Source: Paraburkholderia unamae (GTDB taxonomy: Bacteria > Pseudomonadota > Gammaproteobacteria > Burkholderiales > Burkholderiaceae). Taken from it: 64,000 nt of DNA. Made by a program: the position numbers and the translations under genes. How positions within the stretch are numbered: the stretch's first letter is position 1; every line of letters begins with the position of its first letter. The notes under the pieces were generated by a model that did no database searches, was not told where the DNA came from, and saw nothing but the letters and a program-made list of their open reading frames with translations. Shown piece after piece: positions 8,920 to 16,644 of the stretch. Location of the stretch: the NCBI RefSeq assembly GCF_003268775.1, contig NZ_QLSU01000014.1, positions 62,001-126,000 of the forward strand, written 5' to 3'.

Positions 8920-9036
8920 ACGCGTCCCGCGATTCCATCCAATCCAATCGCATCAAGACGACAACGACATTGCCTGATGCCGGCGCACGAGTCGCATGAA
9001 AGCGCGGGCTTAAACGTAGGGAAACGGAGGAGTGAA

Positions 9037-9282
9037 GTGGACATCGTAAAAATCGCCGTGGATTCGGGCTTGCAGGTGAAACTCGAAGGTTGCATCGATC
9101 GTGATGAGAACCGCAGTGTGGTCGGCTCATTGCAGGCCTTGCAGCGATTTGCGGAGGCGCTGCGCTCGTCGGTCGCGCTCGAAACGCAGGACGCGCTTGA
9201 GCCGCTTTACTGGCGCGACCCGCTTGTCGATTGCCGCGCCATCTCCAAGCTCATCGAGGCTGACCCGCTGATGTTGATTTGA
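9037..9282 (+). CDS. Small hypothetical protein
   Basis: An 81-residue soluble protein of unknown family, starting MDIVKIAVDSG and ending EADPLMLI. It has no signal peptide, helix-turn-helix or metal motif that I can see. The GTG start at 9037 is supported by CGGAGGAG at 9025-9032; an upstream in-frame ATG at 8977 has no comparable ribosome-binding site. It lies 117 bp after the small membrane protein gene, in the same direction. Codon usage looks like that of its neighbours, which is the main reason to call it real. Confidence 0.5.
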   Translation: MDIVKIAVDSGLQVKLEGCIDRDENRSVVGSLQALQRFAEALRSSVALETQDALEPLYWRDPLVDCRAISKLIEADPLMLI

Positions 9283-9400
9283 ACGCGCCCGCGCAGGCGG
9301 TGAGACAGGGCGGCATCGCGACTCGTCTGTCTTGTCTTGAATGGGACGCCTCGCGAGCAACAGCATTGACCAACGATCCGAACGATCACGCGAGCCGGGA

Positions 9401-9997
9401 ATGGAACTGGACGAACCCACATTACGCACGTTGACTGAATGCGCCGACCGCGCCGCCATAGAGAAGGTGCTCGGCCTGTACTGCCGGGCGATCGACCGGC
9501 TCGACGTCGAGCTGCTGCGCAGCATCTACCACGCCGATGCCACCGACGATCACGGTGCGATGCATCTCCCGGCGCATGAATTCGCGCCTCGCATAGTCGA
9601 GATGCTGTCGCGGGTGTGCACGTACTCGATGCATACGGTCACGCACGCTGTGGTCGATCTGCATGGCAAGCAGGCGACTTCGGAAGCTTATTATTTAGGT
9701 TTCCATACGATAGACGGAAATGAAACGGCAGTCGGCGAATTCTTCGGCGCCGCCTATCTGGAAGCCCAGCGCGCCGCAGGGCTGGCGAACCAGCCACATG
9801 AATATGTGTGTGGCGGCCGCTATCTCGATCTGTTTGAAAAGCGTGACGGCGAGTGGCGCATCCTGCGCCGGAAGATCACCAACGAATTCAGCGTTTGCCG
9901 GCCGCAAAGCGCGGTCCAGGAGGGAATGCCCGCGAGCTTTTATACGCCTGGCACGCGTGACAGGAATGATCCCGTGTATGGATTGATGACCCGGTGA
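9401..9997 (+). CDS. SnoaL-like (NTF2-fold) protein
   Basis: About 198 residues with the SnoaL-like/NTF2 fold pattern: an N-terminal helix bearing AAIEKVLGLYCRAIDRLDV, then SIYHADATDDHG, and later CGGRYLDLFEKRDGEWRILRR. This is a polyketide-cyclase/dehydratase-like cone fold, often with an Asp/His pair in the pocket; here D and H occur in ATDDHG. It is a paralogue of the protein at 26349-26921, which shares the IDR, YH-DAxDDHG and GGRYLD blocks. Function is probably isomerisation, hydration or dehydration of a hydrophobic metabolite. The start is not strongly marked; ATG 9341 is an alternative. It lies at the left border of the catabolic island. Confidence 0.75.
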   Translation: MELDEPTLRTLTECADRAAIEKVLGLYCRAIDRLDVELLRSIYHADATDDHGAMHLPAHEFAPRIVEMLSRVCTYSMHTVTHAVVDLHGKQATSEAYYLGFHTIDGNETAVGEFFGAAYLEAQRAAGLANQPHEYVCGGRYLDLFEKRDGEWRILRRKITNEFSVCRPQSAVQEGMPASFYTPGTRDRNDPVYGLMTR

Positions 9998-10008
9998 GCG
10001 GTTTGGGT

Positions 10009-10026
10009 CGAACGCCTGCGCGTTCG
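10009..10026. terminator. Short hairpin between convergent genes
   Basis: CGAACGC at 10009-10015 pairs perfectly with GCGTTCG at 10020-10026 across a 4-base loop. It lies between the SnoaL-like stop (9997) and the end of the convergent membrane protein gene (10047). No T-run is present, so it is only a weak candidate for an intrinsic terminator. Confidence 0.35.
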
Positions 10027-10046
10027 GCCGGCGCCTGGCTGGCGAA

Positions 10047-10331
10047 TTAGCTGGCGAATATGAACGCCGCGCCGAGCAGCGCGCCGTAGAAGCCGAACAT
10101 CAGGGCGCGTTGCTCGTCGAACGCGCGCCGCCAGAGCAACCCGGCAATGAAGCAGGCGCCGGCCAGGCCGAGAACCATCAACAGCGTGCCCAGTTGCAAT
10201 CCGCACATGTCTCCAACCGTGCCGGGCATGAGTTCGAAGTGCGAAGCAGTCAGTTGCAGGCCGATGCCGACAATGCCGATCAACACCAGACCGAGTGCCG
10301 GCAAGCCGTGATGGTTCGATAGTTCTTTCAT
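10047..10331 (-). CDS. Small integral membrane protein, unknown
   Basis: A 94-residue protein with three hydrophobic segments (around LPALGLVLIGIVGIGLQL, LGTLLMVLGLAGACFIAGLL and LMFGFYGALLGAAFIFA) separated by short loops containing a His/Glu-bearing stretch and a Cys. It is likely a three-helix inner-membrane protein with no recognisable family. AGGAGGAG ends 3 bp before the ATG at 10331, supporting this start over 10358. A half-conserved copy of the island operator lies 76 bp upstream (10407-10420), so it may belong to the island regulon. Confidence 0.6.
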   Translation of the reverse strand: MKELSNHHGLPALGLVLIGIVGIGLQLTASHFELMPGTVGDMCGLQLGTLLMVLGLAGACFIAGLLWRRAFDEQRALMFGFYGALLGAAFIFAS

Positions 10332-10406
10332 GTCTCCTCCTGCGCGCACGCGGTTCAATCACCTGGCGGTACGCGATCTTCACGCAGTATAGTATCCGTT
10401 AAGATG

Positions 10407-10420
10407 GTATGCATAGATTC
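10407..10420 (-). promoter_or_regulatory. Island operator copy, weak (9/12)
   Basis: GTATGC-AT-AGATTC matches the shared palindrome GTATGC-N2-GCATAC at 9 of 12 half-site positions, with one perfect half. It lies upstream of the minus-strand membrane gene at 10331. The whole 10332-10683 gap (352 bp) is gene-free and locally AT-rich. Confidence 0.4.
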
Positions 10421-10586
10421 AAATATTAGGGGATACACCGAGCAGGAAGGAGTTGGTCGTCAACCGGTTCTTGATGTAAGGAAAATTCTGGTTTCGATAA
10501 AAATCCGCTAAAAGCGCGCAAATTTTTAGTGCATCTCCTCGATGATCGCAAGGTGAGGCGGCGGGTGACGCGGTCTGTTTAAATAT

Positions 10587-10615
10587 GTACATATGCATAC
10601 GAATATTGTATATTC
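10587..10615 (+). promoter_or_regulatory. Island operator copy plus adjacent AT palindrome
   Basis: GTACAT-AT-GCATAC at 10587-10600 has one perfect half of the shared island palindrome (9/12 overall). It abuts a separate inverted repeat, GAATAT-N3-ATATTC, at 10601-10615. The pair lies about 70-95 bp before the membrane protein start at 10684, in the right place for promoter control. Which of the two is bound cannot be decided by eye. Confidence 0.45.
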
Positions 10616-10683
10616 GACCGCCAGTTCATTCGAGGTGCCAGGGCTCGCCTCGTGACATCACACAGCGAAAAGCAGGGGGAAGC

Positions 10684-11259
10684 ATGCAAGGCACAGCCGC
10701 CGACCGTTCCATCAGGGCCGCAAAATGCGTTCTTGCCGTCGCCATGATGGTGATGGCGTTCCACTTCTGGCAAGCCATTGCCAACGAGGGAGTGGGGCAC
10801 GGTGCCGGGATGGACGTGTTCCTCGCGGGCTACCGCGCCAGCGCGTGGCAGGCTGTCATCAACGCCGACCTGATCGTGGGCTTGTTGATCGCGGTTAGCT
10901 GGATCTACTGGCGCGAGCGTGGCGCGGCGAGTGCGCTCTCCTGGATCGGCGTCATTCTCTGGTGGGGCAATATCGCCGTGGCGGCCTACGCTTATCGCCA
11001 GCTCAACCGCAGCAGCGGCAACTGGCGGGCATTCTTCCTCGGCGCGCGAGCGAAAACTGCATCCACGCACGGCGGCGCGCCGCACGAGAGACAGGGGACG
11101 TATTGCGTGCTGCTCTATCTGGCGGCGCTGCTGGTCATCGGCTTCATCGTGTTCAAGTGCTGGTCCGTGCGCTTTGCGTTGGTCCCGACGATTGGCTACG
11201 TGTGGGGCCTGGGCTGTTTCGTACCGCCCCTGCTGCTGGGCGCGCGCTCGCGCGGCTGA
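10684..11259 (+). CDS. Multi-span inner-membrane protein, unknown (DUF2165-like)
   Basis: A 191-residue protein with about four hydrophobic segments. Its N-terminal helix is followed by WQAIANEGVGH, a periplasmic-looking loop, then helices around AVINADLIVGLLIAVSWIYW and ALSWIGVILWWGNIAVAAYA, and a final pair near the C-terminus. The layout and NxxD/W pattern recall predicted small membrane proteins of the DUF2165 type, but I am not certain. AGGGGGAAGC immediately before the ATG at 10684 fixes the start. An operator-like palindrome pair is upstream and a strong terminator follows at 11303, so the gene is a single transcription unit at the left edge of the island. Confidence 0.55.
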   Translation: MQGTAADRSIRAAKCVLAVAMMVMAFHFWQAIANEGVGHGAGMDVFLAGYRASAWQAVINADLIVGLLIAVSWIYWRERGAASALSWIGVILWWGNIAVAAYAYRQLNRSSGNWRAFFLGARAKTASTHGGAPHERQGTYCVLLYLAALLVIGFIVFKCWSVRFALVPTIGYVWGLGCFVPPLLLGARSRG

Positions 11260-11302
11260 ACCCGCGCCGGCGCGCGAAAGCGCCGGGCATACCGCATCAC
11301 TG

Positions 11303-11342
11303 GCGCCTGCCTCGCATTCGTGTGGGCAGGCGCTTTCTTTTT
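11303..11342 (+). terminator. Strong intrinsic terminator after the membrane protein gene
   Basis: GCGCCTGCC at 11303-11311 pairs with GGCAGGCGC at 11325-11333 (nine perfect base pairs) and is followed directly by TTTCTTTTT. This ends the transcript from 10684 before the MaoC/acyl-CoA dehydrogenase operon starts. Confidence 0.85.
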
Positions 11343-11484
11343 GGCCCTGCGGACTATCTCACGGGCGTACGCCCGGTCTCTTCTCCGATCTTCTTCCTTG
11401 CGCGCGTGCCGCCACTGCCGCGCCGTATTCCACATCGCCTCGACAATGCGTTGCCGGAAAGGATTGCTACAACGGATCGATACA

Positions 11485-11502
11485 TATAATATGCATGCAT
11501 CC
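11485..11502 (+). promoter_or_regulatory. Promoter -10 and island operator before the MaoC/acyl-CoA dehydrogenase operon
   Basis: A perfect -10 box TATAAT (11485-11490) overlaps the island palindrome ATATGC-AT-GCATCC (11489-11502, 10 of 12 positions). A -35-like TTGCTA lies at 11464-11469 with a short 15-bp spacer. Overlap of operator and -10 implies repression when bound. The start codon of the first gene is at 11577. Confidence 0.65.
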
Positions 11503-11576
11503 GATCTAATGGGAGACGAGTGCCGGGGCGAACGCCGCTCCGAGACGCTCGAAACAACATCAGGGAGAAAACGGCA

Positions 11577-12035
11577 ATGGCAGGACTGTATTTCGAACAA
11601 TTCGAAGTCGGCCAGCAGTTCAATCACGACGTGCGCCGCACGGTCACCGAGACCGACAACGTGCTGTTCAGCACGATGACGCTCAATCCCGCGGCGATCC
11701 ATCTCGACCGCGAGTACGCGAACGGCACGGAGTTCGGCAGGCCGCTCATGAACAGCGCGTTCACGCTGGGTCTGATGGTCGGCATCTCGGTGGGCGACAC
11801 CACGCTCGGCACGACGGTCGGCAATCTCGGCTGGGACGAGGTGCGCTTTCCAAAGCCGCTATTCGAAGGCGACACGATACGCGTCGAGACGACGGTGCTG
11901 GAGAAGCGCGCGAGCAAGTCGCGTCCCGATAACGGCATCGTGGTGTTTCTGCACACGGCGATCAATCAGCGTGGCGAGGTTGTGGCGTCATGCAAGCGAT
12001 CCGCGCTGATGTATTGCCTCAGTGCCAAGAAATAA
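11577..12035 (+). CDS. MaoC-family (R)-specific enoyl-CoA hydratase-like protein
   Basis: A 152-residue single hot-dog protein of the MaoC dehydratase family. The expected active-site region is present as TETDNVLFSTMTLNPAAIHLD followed by EYANGTEFGRPLMNSAF: the Asp of the classical Asp/His pair appears as Asn here (LNPAAIH), as in many mesaconyl-CoA hydratase-like members. The likely reaction is hydration/dehydration of a branched or mesaconyl-type CoA thioester. AGGGAG 8 bp from the ATG at 11577 supports the start. It is first in an operon with three acyl-CoA dehydrogenases and a CitE-like lyase (11577-16498). That pairing resembles mesaconyl-CoA hydratase plus malyl-CoA lyase arrangements; the substrate is inferred. 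Confidence 0.8.
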   Translation: MAGLYFEQFEVGQQFNHDVRRTVTETDNVLFSTMTLNPAAIHLDREYANGTEFGRPLMNSAFTLGLMVGISVGDTTLGTTVGNLGWDEVRFPKPLFEGDTIRVETTVLEKRASKSRPDNGIVVFLHTAINQRGEVVASCKRSALMYCLSAKK

Positions 12036-12069
12036 CGGCGCGTCACCTTACCGACAGGTTCCCATCGTG

Positions 12070-13161
12070 ATGCAAACGTCGCTGGACCCGGAATCCAAAA
12101 GCCTCATCGAGCAAACGCTGCGCCGTTTTCTCGCCGATTGCTACGACCCCGCCGCCAGGCTCGAACGGCTGGCCGCCGACGCCGTCGATTACCGCGAGCA
12201 TTGGGCCACGCTCGCACATCTCGGCGTGCTCGCGCTCGCCTTCGATGAGGATCACGGCGGCCCAGGCGCATCGCCCAGGGATCTCGCCGACGCGGTGCGT
12301 GTGCTCGCGCCGGGTCTGATCCTGGAGCCGTTTGCGCAAACGGCCATCGTTGCCGGCCGCGTGCTCGCCGCAGGCGCCGACGCCGCCACGCGCGCGGCGT
12401 GTGTCGAGCGTCTTGTCGAAGGCAGCCGCGTGACCGTGCTCGCAGGCGGGCGCGACGCCCGGTGCGACCGTTTGCGCTGCGAAAGAACGGCCGACGGCTT
12501 GCGCCTGACCGGCTCGCTGCGCGTGGTGCCCTATGCGGTGCAAGCGGACGAGTGGCTGATCGTCGCCGACGACGCGCAGGGCAAGCCCGTGATCGTGCGC
12601 GTCGATGCCGCCCGAAGCCACGCAAAGTTGAGCGGATACCGGCTCATGGATGGCCGCCCGGCGGCCGACCTCGTGTTCGAAGACGAACACGTCGAGCGGG
12701 GCGGCCTCTGGCTCGAAGGCGAAGCCGCGCAACGCGCCATGGACGGCGCGCGCCTTGACGCCGTCAATGTGCTTTGCGCGGAGGCCGTGGGCGTGATGGA
12801 GTCCTTGATCGCCGTGACTGGGGAATATCTGCGCACCCGCGTGCAGTTCGGTGCACCGCTCGCGACGTATCAGGCGTTGCAGCACCGCTACGTCGACATG
12901 TACATGGCGTACATCGAGTCCAGCGCGATCTCGCGCGAATACGCCGACGCGCTTGGCGCGGAAGATCGCGAAGCGCGGGCGAGGCTGGCATGTTCCGCGG
13001 CGCTCGTGGTCGCGAGGGCCGCGCGCCTGGTGGGCCACGAGGCCATTCAGATGCACGGCGGCATCGGCGTGACGGACGAATTGATGGTGAGCCACGGCAA
13101 CGCCCGGCTCGCCGTGATCACGAGCATGTTGCGCGACTGGAGGCCGGAGTGGAAAAGTTGA
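12070..13161 (+). CDS. Acyl-CoA dehydrogenase, probable subunit of a heteromer
   Basis: 363 residues with the acyl-CoA dehydrogenase fold: N-terminal helical domain, central beta domain that is reduced compared with canonical enzymes, and a C-terminal helical domain ending in AIQMHGGIGVTDELMVSHGN. The usual PxxYGG motif is altered to DEDHGGPG and the middle S-x-x-T/S substrate-binding region is poorly conserved. It overlaps the next acyl-CoA dehydrogenase gene by 13 bp. Overlapping, divergent pairs of this kind form alpha2beta2 heterotetramers in mycobacterial and proteobacterial steroid degradation, where each subunit contributes part of the FAD/active site. ATG 12070 or the adjacent GTG 12067 could be the start. 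Confidence 0.85.
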   Translation: MQTSLDPESKSLIEQTLRRFLADCYDPAARLERLAADAVDYREHWATLAHLGVLALAFDEDHGGPGASPRDLADAVRVLAPGLILEPFAQTAIVAGRVLAAGADAATRAACVERLVEGSRVTVLAGGRDARCDRLRCERTADGLRLTGSLRVVPYAVQADEWLIVADDAQGKPVIVRVDAARSHAKLSGYRLMDGRPAADLVFEDEHVERGGLWLEGEAAQRAMDGARLDAVNVLCAEAVGVMESLIAVTGEYLRTRVQFGAPLATYQALQHRYVDMYMAYIESSAISREYADALGAEDREARARLACSAALVVARAARLVGHEAIQMHGGIGVTDELMVSHGNARLAVITSMLRDWRPEWKS

Positions 13162-14351
13162 TTGACGACGCGTTCGATGAAGAGGCGTTCCGCGAAGACG
13201 TGGCGCAGTTCGTTGGCGAACATCTTTCGGCGCGCACGCGCCACAACGTGGCGAATGGCCTGTATCTGCACAAATCCGACTACGTGGACTGGCAAAAGGC
13301 GCTGCATCGCAAGGGCTGGTTCGGCGCGGCGTGGCCGCGCGAATACGGCGGCCAGGGCTGGTCGGTCAAGCGCGAGCACGCGTTCGTGCAGATGTGCGCG
13401 CTGCACGCGGCGCCGCCCATCATTCCCTACGGCGTGAACATGGTGGGGCCGGTCATCTACACCTTCGGCTCCGAAGCGCAAAAGCAGCGCTACCTGCCCG
13501 GCATCCTGTCGAGCGATACCTGGTGGTGCCAGGGATATTCGGAACCCAACGCGGGCTCCGATCTCGCTTCGCTGAAAACCGGCGCGGTGCGCGACGGCGA
13601 TCACTATGTCGTGAACGGCACGAAGATGTGGACCACCGAAGCGCACTGGGCGGACATGATGCATTGCCTCGTGCGCACGGGCAAGGGCGAGCGCAAACAG
13701 CAGGGCATCACGTTTCTTCTGATCGACATGAAGACGCCCGGCATCACGGTCGAGCCCATCGTCACGCTCGATGGCGTGCACCACACGAATCAGGTGTTTT
13801 TCGACAACGTGCGCGTGCCGGTGGAGAACGTGGTCGGCGCGGAGGGCGAAGGCTGGAAGCTCGCCAAGTTTCTGCTTTCGCGCGAGCGCGCATTCATTGC
13901 CGATACCGGCAACAAGCTGCGCATGCTGCGGCAGATGCGGGAAACCGCACAGCAATACACGGGCTCCCTGTCGCCTGGCGAACGCGAGAGCGTGATGGCG
14001 CGCATGGCGGAGTTCGACGCGTCGCTAACCGCGCTCGTGGCGCTGGAGCGCCACTACGTCGACGAATGGACCGCAGGCCGCGACGACGGCATTGGCGCGT
14101 CGATCCTCAAGGTGCGCGGCTCCGAACTGCTTCAGTCGATGACGACGTTCTGGCGCGAACTGCTCGGGCCGTATGGCGCGTGCTATCACGCGCGGGATCG
14201 CGAGGCCGGAGCGGGCCTGGGTTCGCCGCAGCCGTGGGTGCAGGCGGCCTCGATCAACTACGCGTATTTGTATGGGCGCTGCTGGAGCGTTTTCGGCGGC
14301 GCCAATGAGATTCAACGCAACATTATCGCGGCGTCGCTGCTGCGAGCCTGA
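13149..14351 (+). CDS. Acyl-CoA dehydrogenase, second subunit of the overlapping pair
   Basis: 400 residues. Motifs include PREYGGQGWSV in the N-terminal domain, YSEPNAGSDLASL and GTKMWTTEAHWAD in the FAD-binding middle domain, and VFGGANEIQRNII at the C-terminus, close to FadE17/FadE34-type enzymes. Expected to introduce an alpha-beta double bond into a CoA thioester using FAD and electron-transfer flavoprotein. The GTG start at 13149 is preceded by GGAGG (13139-13143) inside the end of the upstream gene, so the two are translationally coupled and probably form a complex. A TTG at 13158 is a less likely start. No ETF genes are in the window. Confidence 0.9.
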   Translation: MEKLIDDAFDEEAFREDVAQFVGEHLSARTRHNVANGLYLHKSDYVDWQKALHRKGWFGAAWPREYGGQGWSVKREHAFVQMCALHAAPPIIPYGVNMVGPVIYTFGSEAQKQRYLPGILSSDTWWCQGYSEPNAGSDLASLKTGAVRDGDHYVVNGTKMWTTEAHWADMMHCLVRTGKGERKQQGITFLLIDMKTPGITVEPIVTLDGVHHTNQVFFDNVRVPVENVVGAEGEGWKLAKFLLSRERAFIADTGNKLRMLRQMRETAQQYTGSLSPGERESVMARMAEFDASLTALVALERHYVDEWTAGRDDGIGASILKVRGSELLQSMTTFWRELLGPYGACYHARDREAGAGLGSPQPWVQAASINYAYLYGRCWSVFGGANEIQRNIIAASLLRA

Positions 14352-14380
14352 GTGAAACTCGACACGGGGTGCACAGCCAA

Positions 14381-15547
14381 ATGATTGAACGAACGCTATT
14401 TCTCGAAGAGCACGCTATCTTTCGAGCCGCAGTCCGAAAATTCATCGAGAACGAGATCACGCCGTTTCATCTTCAGTGGGAGCGTGAAGGCATCGTGCCG
14501 CGCGCCATCTGGGAGAAAGCCGGCGCGGCGGGTTTGCTCGGTTGCTCGATTCCCGAAGAATACGGCGGCACGGGCGCCGATCATCTGTTCGACTTCGTGC
14601 TGGTCGAAGAACTCGCGCGCGCGGGCATCACCGGGCCGGGCTTCGCCGTGCACAACGAAATGGTGATGCCTTATATCCTCGCGTTCGGCACAGAGGAGCA
14701 GAAGCGCCACTGGTTGCCGAAGATGGTCAAGGGCGAGGTGATCGGCGCGCTAGGGCTCACGGAGCCGCACGCAGGCAGCGACCTCAAGAACATTCATACG
14801 CGCGCGGTGCGTGACGGCGATGAGTACGTGATCTCCGGCCAGAAGGTGTTTATTTCCAACGGTCAGTTGTGTGATGTCGTTGTGCTCGCAACCAAGACGA
14901 ATCCCGAGGCGTCCAGCAGCGGGGTCTCGCTCTTTATCGTCGAGGCTTGGCGCGAAGGCTTCAAGCGCGGCCGCCGGCTGGAGAAGATCGGCCTGAAGGC
15001 GCAGGACACCTCGGAGCTTTTTTTCGAGGACGTACGCGTTCCCGCTTCGAACCTGCTCGGGCCGGAGCACGGCGGCTTCAAGCTGCTGATGAAGAATCTC
15101 GCGCAGGAGCGCCTGACCCAGGCGGTGCGCTCGGCGGCTGTGGTGGAAACGGTGCTCGATTACACCATCGACTACGTGGCCAGCCGCGAGATGTTCGGCC
15201 ACACGCTCGGGGACTTCCAGAATACGCAGTTCAAGCTGGCCGACCTCAAGACCGAAGTCACGATCGGGCGCGTTTTCGTTGACCGCTGCATCGAGCTATT
15301 CATGGCAGGCAAGCTCGAAGGCAACGACGCCGCCATGGCGAAGCTCTGGCTTTCGAACCTGCACGGGCGCGTGGTCGACGAATGCCTGCAATTCTTCGGC
15401 GGCTGGGGCTACATGACCGAATATCCGATCTCGCGCGCGTTCGTCGACGCGCGTATCACGCGCATTGCCGGCGGCTCGATCGAAGTGATGAAGCACATCA
15501 TCGGCCGCAGCCTGTTCGAAAAGCGCGGCAACGCAAACCACCGATAA
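14381..15547 (+). CDS. Acyl-CoA dehydrogenase, canonical
   Basis: 388 residues with all landmarks of a stand-alone acyl-CoA dehydrogenase: IPEEYGGTGAD, LTEPHAGSDLKN, GQKVFISNGQLCD, the mobile segment SREMFGHTLGDFQNTQFKLAD and the C-terminal FGGWGYMTEYPISRAFVDAR. It should oxidise a saturated acyl-CoA, medium or long chain, to the 2-enoyl-CoA with FAD. It follows the heteromeric pair by 29 bp in the same operon and precedes a CitE-like lyase by 15 bp. The ATG at 14381 is used because the family N-terminus begins about there; GTG 14369 is a possible alternative. Specificity cannot be read off the sequence. Confidence 0.92.
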   Translation: MIERTLFLEEHAIFRAAVRKFIENEITPFHLQWEREGIVPRAIWEKAGAAGLLGCSIPEEYGGTGADHLFDFVLVEELARAGITGPGFAVHNEMVMPYILAFGTEEQKRHWLPKMVKGEVIGALGLTEPHAGSDLKNIHTRAVRDGDEYVISGQKVFISNGQLCDVVVLATKTNPEASSSGVSLFIVEAWREGFKRGRRLEKIGLKAQDTSELFFEDVRVPASNLLGPEHGGFKLLMKNLAQERLTQAVRSAAVVETVLDYTIDYVASREMFGHTLGDFQNTQFKLADLKTEVTIGRVFVDRCIELFMAGKLEGNDAAMAKLWLSNLHGRVVDECLQFFGGWGYMTEYPISRAFVDARITRIAGGSIEVMKHIIGRSLFEKRGNANHR

Positions 15548-15562
15548 GAGGGGAGTCCACTC

Positions 15563-16498
15563 ATGGAACCAGCGAAAGCCGTTCCGCTGCGCTCGATGCT
15601 TTTCGTTCCGGGCGACAGCGAACGCAAGCTCGCAAAGGCGGTGACGTCGCCGGCCGATGCGCTCATTCTCGATCTCGAAGACGCCGTCGCGCCCTCGCGC
15701 ACGCATATCGCGCGCGAGATGGTGCTGGAGTATCTGCAATCGCGCCCGCGCAGCGGACGGGCTTCGCAGCAGCTCTGGGTGCGCGTCAATCCGCTCTCGA
15801 CGCCCGCCGCGCTGCGTGACCTTTGCGTGGTTGCCGGCGCGCCGGACGGCATCGTGCTGCCGAAGGTCGACTCGGCCGCAGACGTCGTCCGGCTGGCGCG
15901 CTATCTCGACGCGCTGGAAGTGAGAGAGGGCGTCGAGGAAGGGACGATTCGCATCGTGCCGGTCGCGACGGAAACGCCGCTGTCGCTCTTCGCGCTCGGC
16001 GGCTACGGCGAATGCAGCCCGCGCCTCGCGGGCATGACGTGGGGCGCCGAGGATATCGCGGCGGCGCTTGGCGCGAGCACCAACCGGCGCGCCGATGGCG
16101 AATACGACACGGTCTACCAGCTTGCGCGCGCCCTGTGCCTGGCCGGAGCGGCGGCGGCGGGCGTTCAGCCGATCGACACGATGTTCGCGGACTATGCCGA
16201 CGCGGCCGGCCTGCAAGCGGACGCGCGCGCGGCGCGGCAGGCGGGCTTTAGCGGCAAGATCGCCATTCACCCCGACCAGGTCGAGATCATCAATCGCGCG
16301 TTTTCGCCGAGCGAGGAGGAGGTGAGCTGGTCGCAGCGGGTGGTCGACGTGTTCGGCAGCAACCCCGGCCTCGGCACGGTGGGCCTGGACGGCAGGATGC
16401 TGGACATGCCGCATCTGAAGCAGGCGCAGCATATCCTGCATCTCGTGGCGAGCTTCAAGGCGCGCGCCGCGGCGGCAAACGAGGTGACGTCGGCCTGA
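15563..16498 (+). CDS. CitE/HpcH-family CoA ester lyase
   Basis: 311 residues of the HpcH/HpaI aldolase/citrate-lyase-beta family. Visible motifs are RSMLFVPGDSERKLAKA, ILDLEDAV (Mg2+/substrate), WVRVNPLSTP, VATETPLSLF (metal-binding Glu), TWGAEDIAAALGA and the C-terminal KIAIHPDQVEIIN. Relatives cleave malyl-CoA, beta-methylmalyl-CoA or citramalyl-CoA to acetyl- or propionyl-CoA plus glyoxylate or pyruvate. Together with the MaoC protein that begins this operon it could hydrate and cleave a mesaconyl-, itaconyl- or similar CoA ester at the end of the pathway (inference). GAGGGGAG upstream supports the ATG. A strong bidirectional terminator follows. Confidence 0.88.
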   Translation: MEPAKAVPLRSMLFVPGDSERKLAKAVTSPADALILDLEDAVAPSRTHIAREMVLEYLQSRPRSGRASQQLWVRVNPLSTPAALRDLCVVAGAPDGIVLPKVDSAADVVRLARYLDALEVREGVEEGTIRIVPVATETPLSLFALGGYGECSPRLAGMTWGAEDIAAALGASTNRRADGEYDTVYQLARALCLAGAAAAGVQPIDTMFADYADAAGLQADARAARQAGFSGKIAIHPDQVEIINRAFSPSEEEVSWSQRVVDVFGSNPGLGTVGLDGRMLDMPHLKQAQHILHLVASFKARAAAANEVTSA

Positions 16499-16541
16499 AG
16501 CGTGAGTGGTGTTGGCGTGACGGGCACGGCCCGTCACCCGT

Positions 16542-16595
16542 AAAAACCAACGGGATGCCCGGTCAGTGCAAGACCGGCATCCCGTTGGTTTTTTG
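16542..16595. terminator. Strong bidirectional intrinsic terminator
   Basis: An inverted repeat of about 20 bp with a single one-base bulge: AAACCAACGGGATGCC on the left (from 16544) pairs with GGCATCCCGTTGGTTT on the right (ending 16592), flanked by A-run on the left and T-run on the right. It separates the rightward 11577-16498 operon from the leftward 21340-16645 operon and should terminate both. Confidence 0.92.
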
Positions 16596-16644
16596 CTGCG
16601 CCCCTCGAAGGCCGTTGCAAGCGCTTTCGAGGGGCGCGGCATAC

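Noticed and set aside
9341..9400. Upstream ATG at 9341 as start of the first SnoaL-like protein
   Set aside because: The added 20 residues are basic and not part of the fold, and no ribosome-binding site precedes it; ATG 9401 fits the paralogue better, though this remains uncertain.
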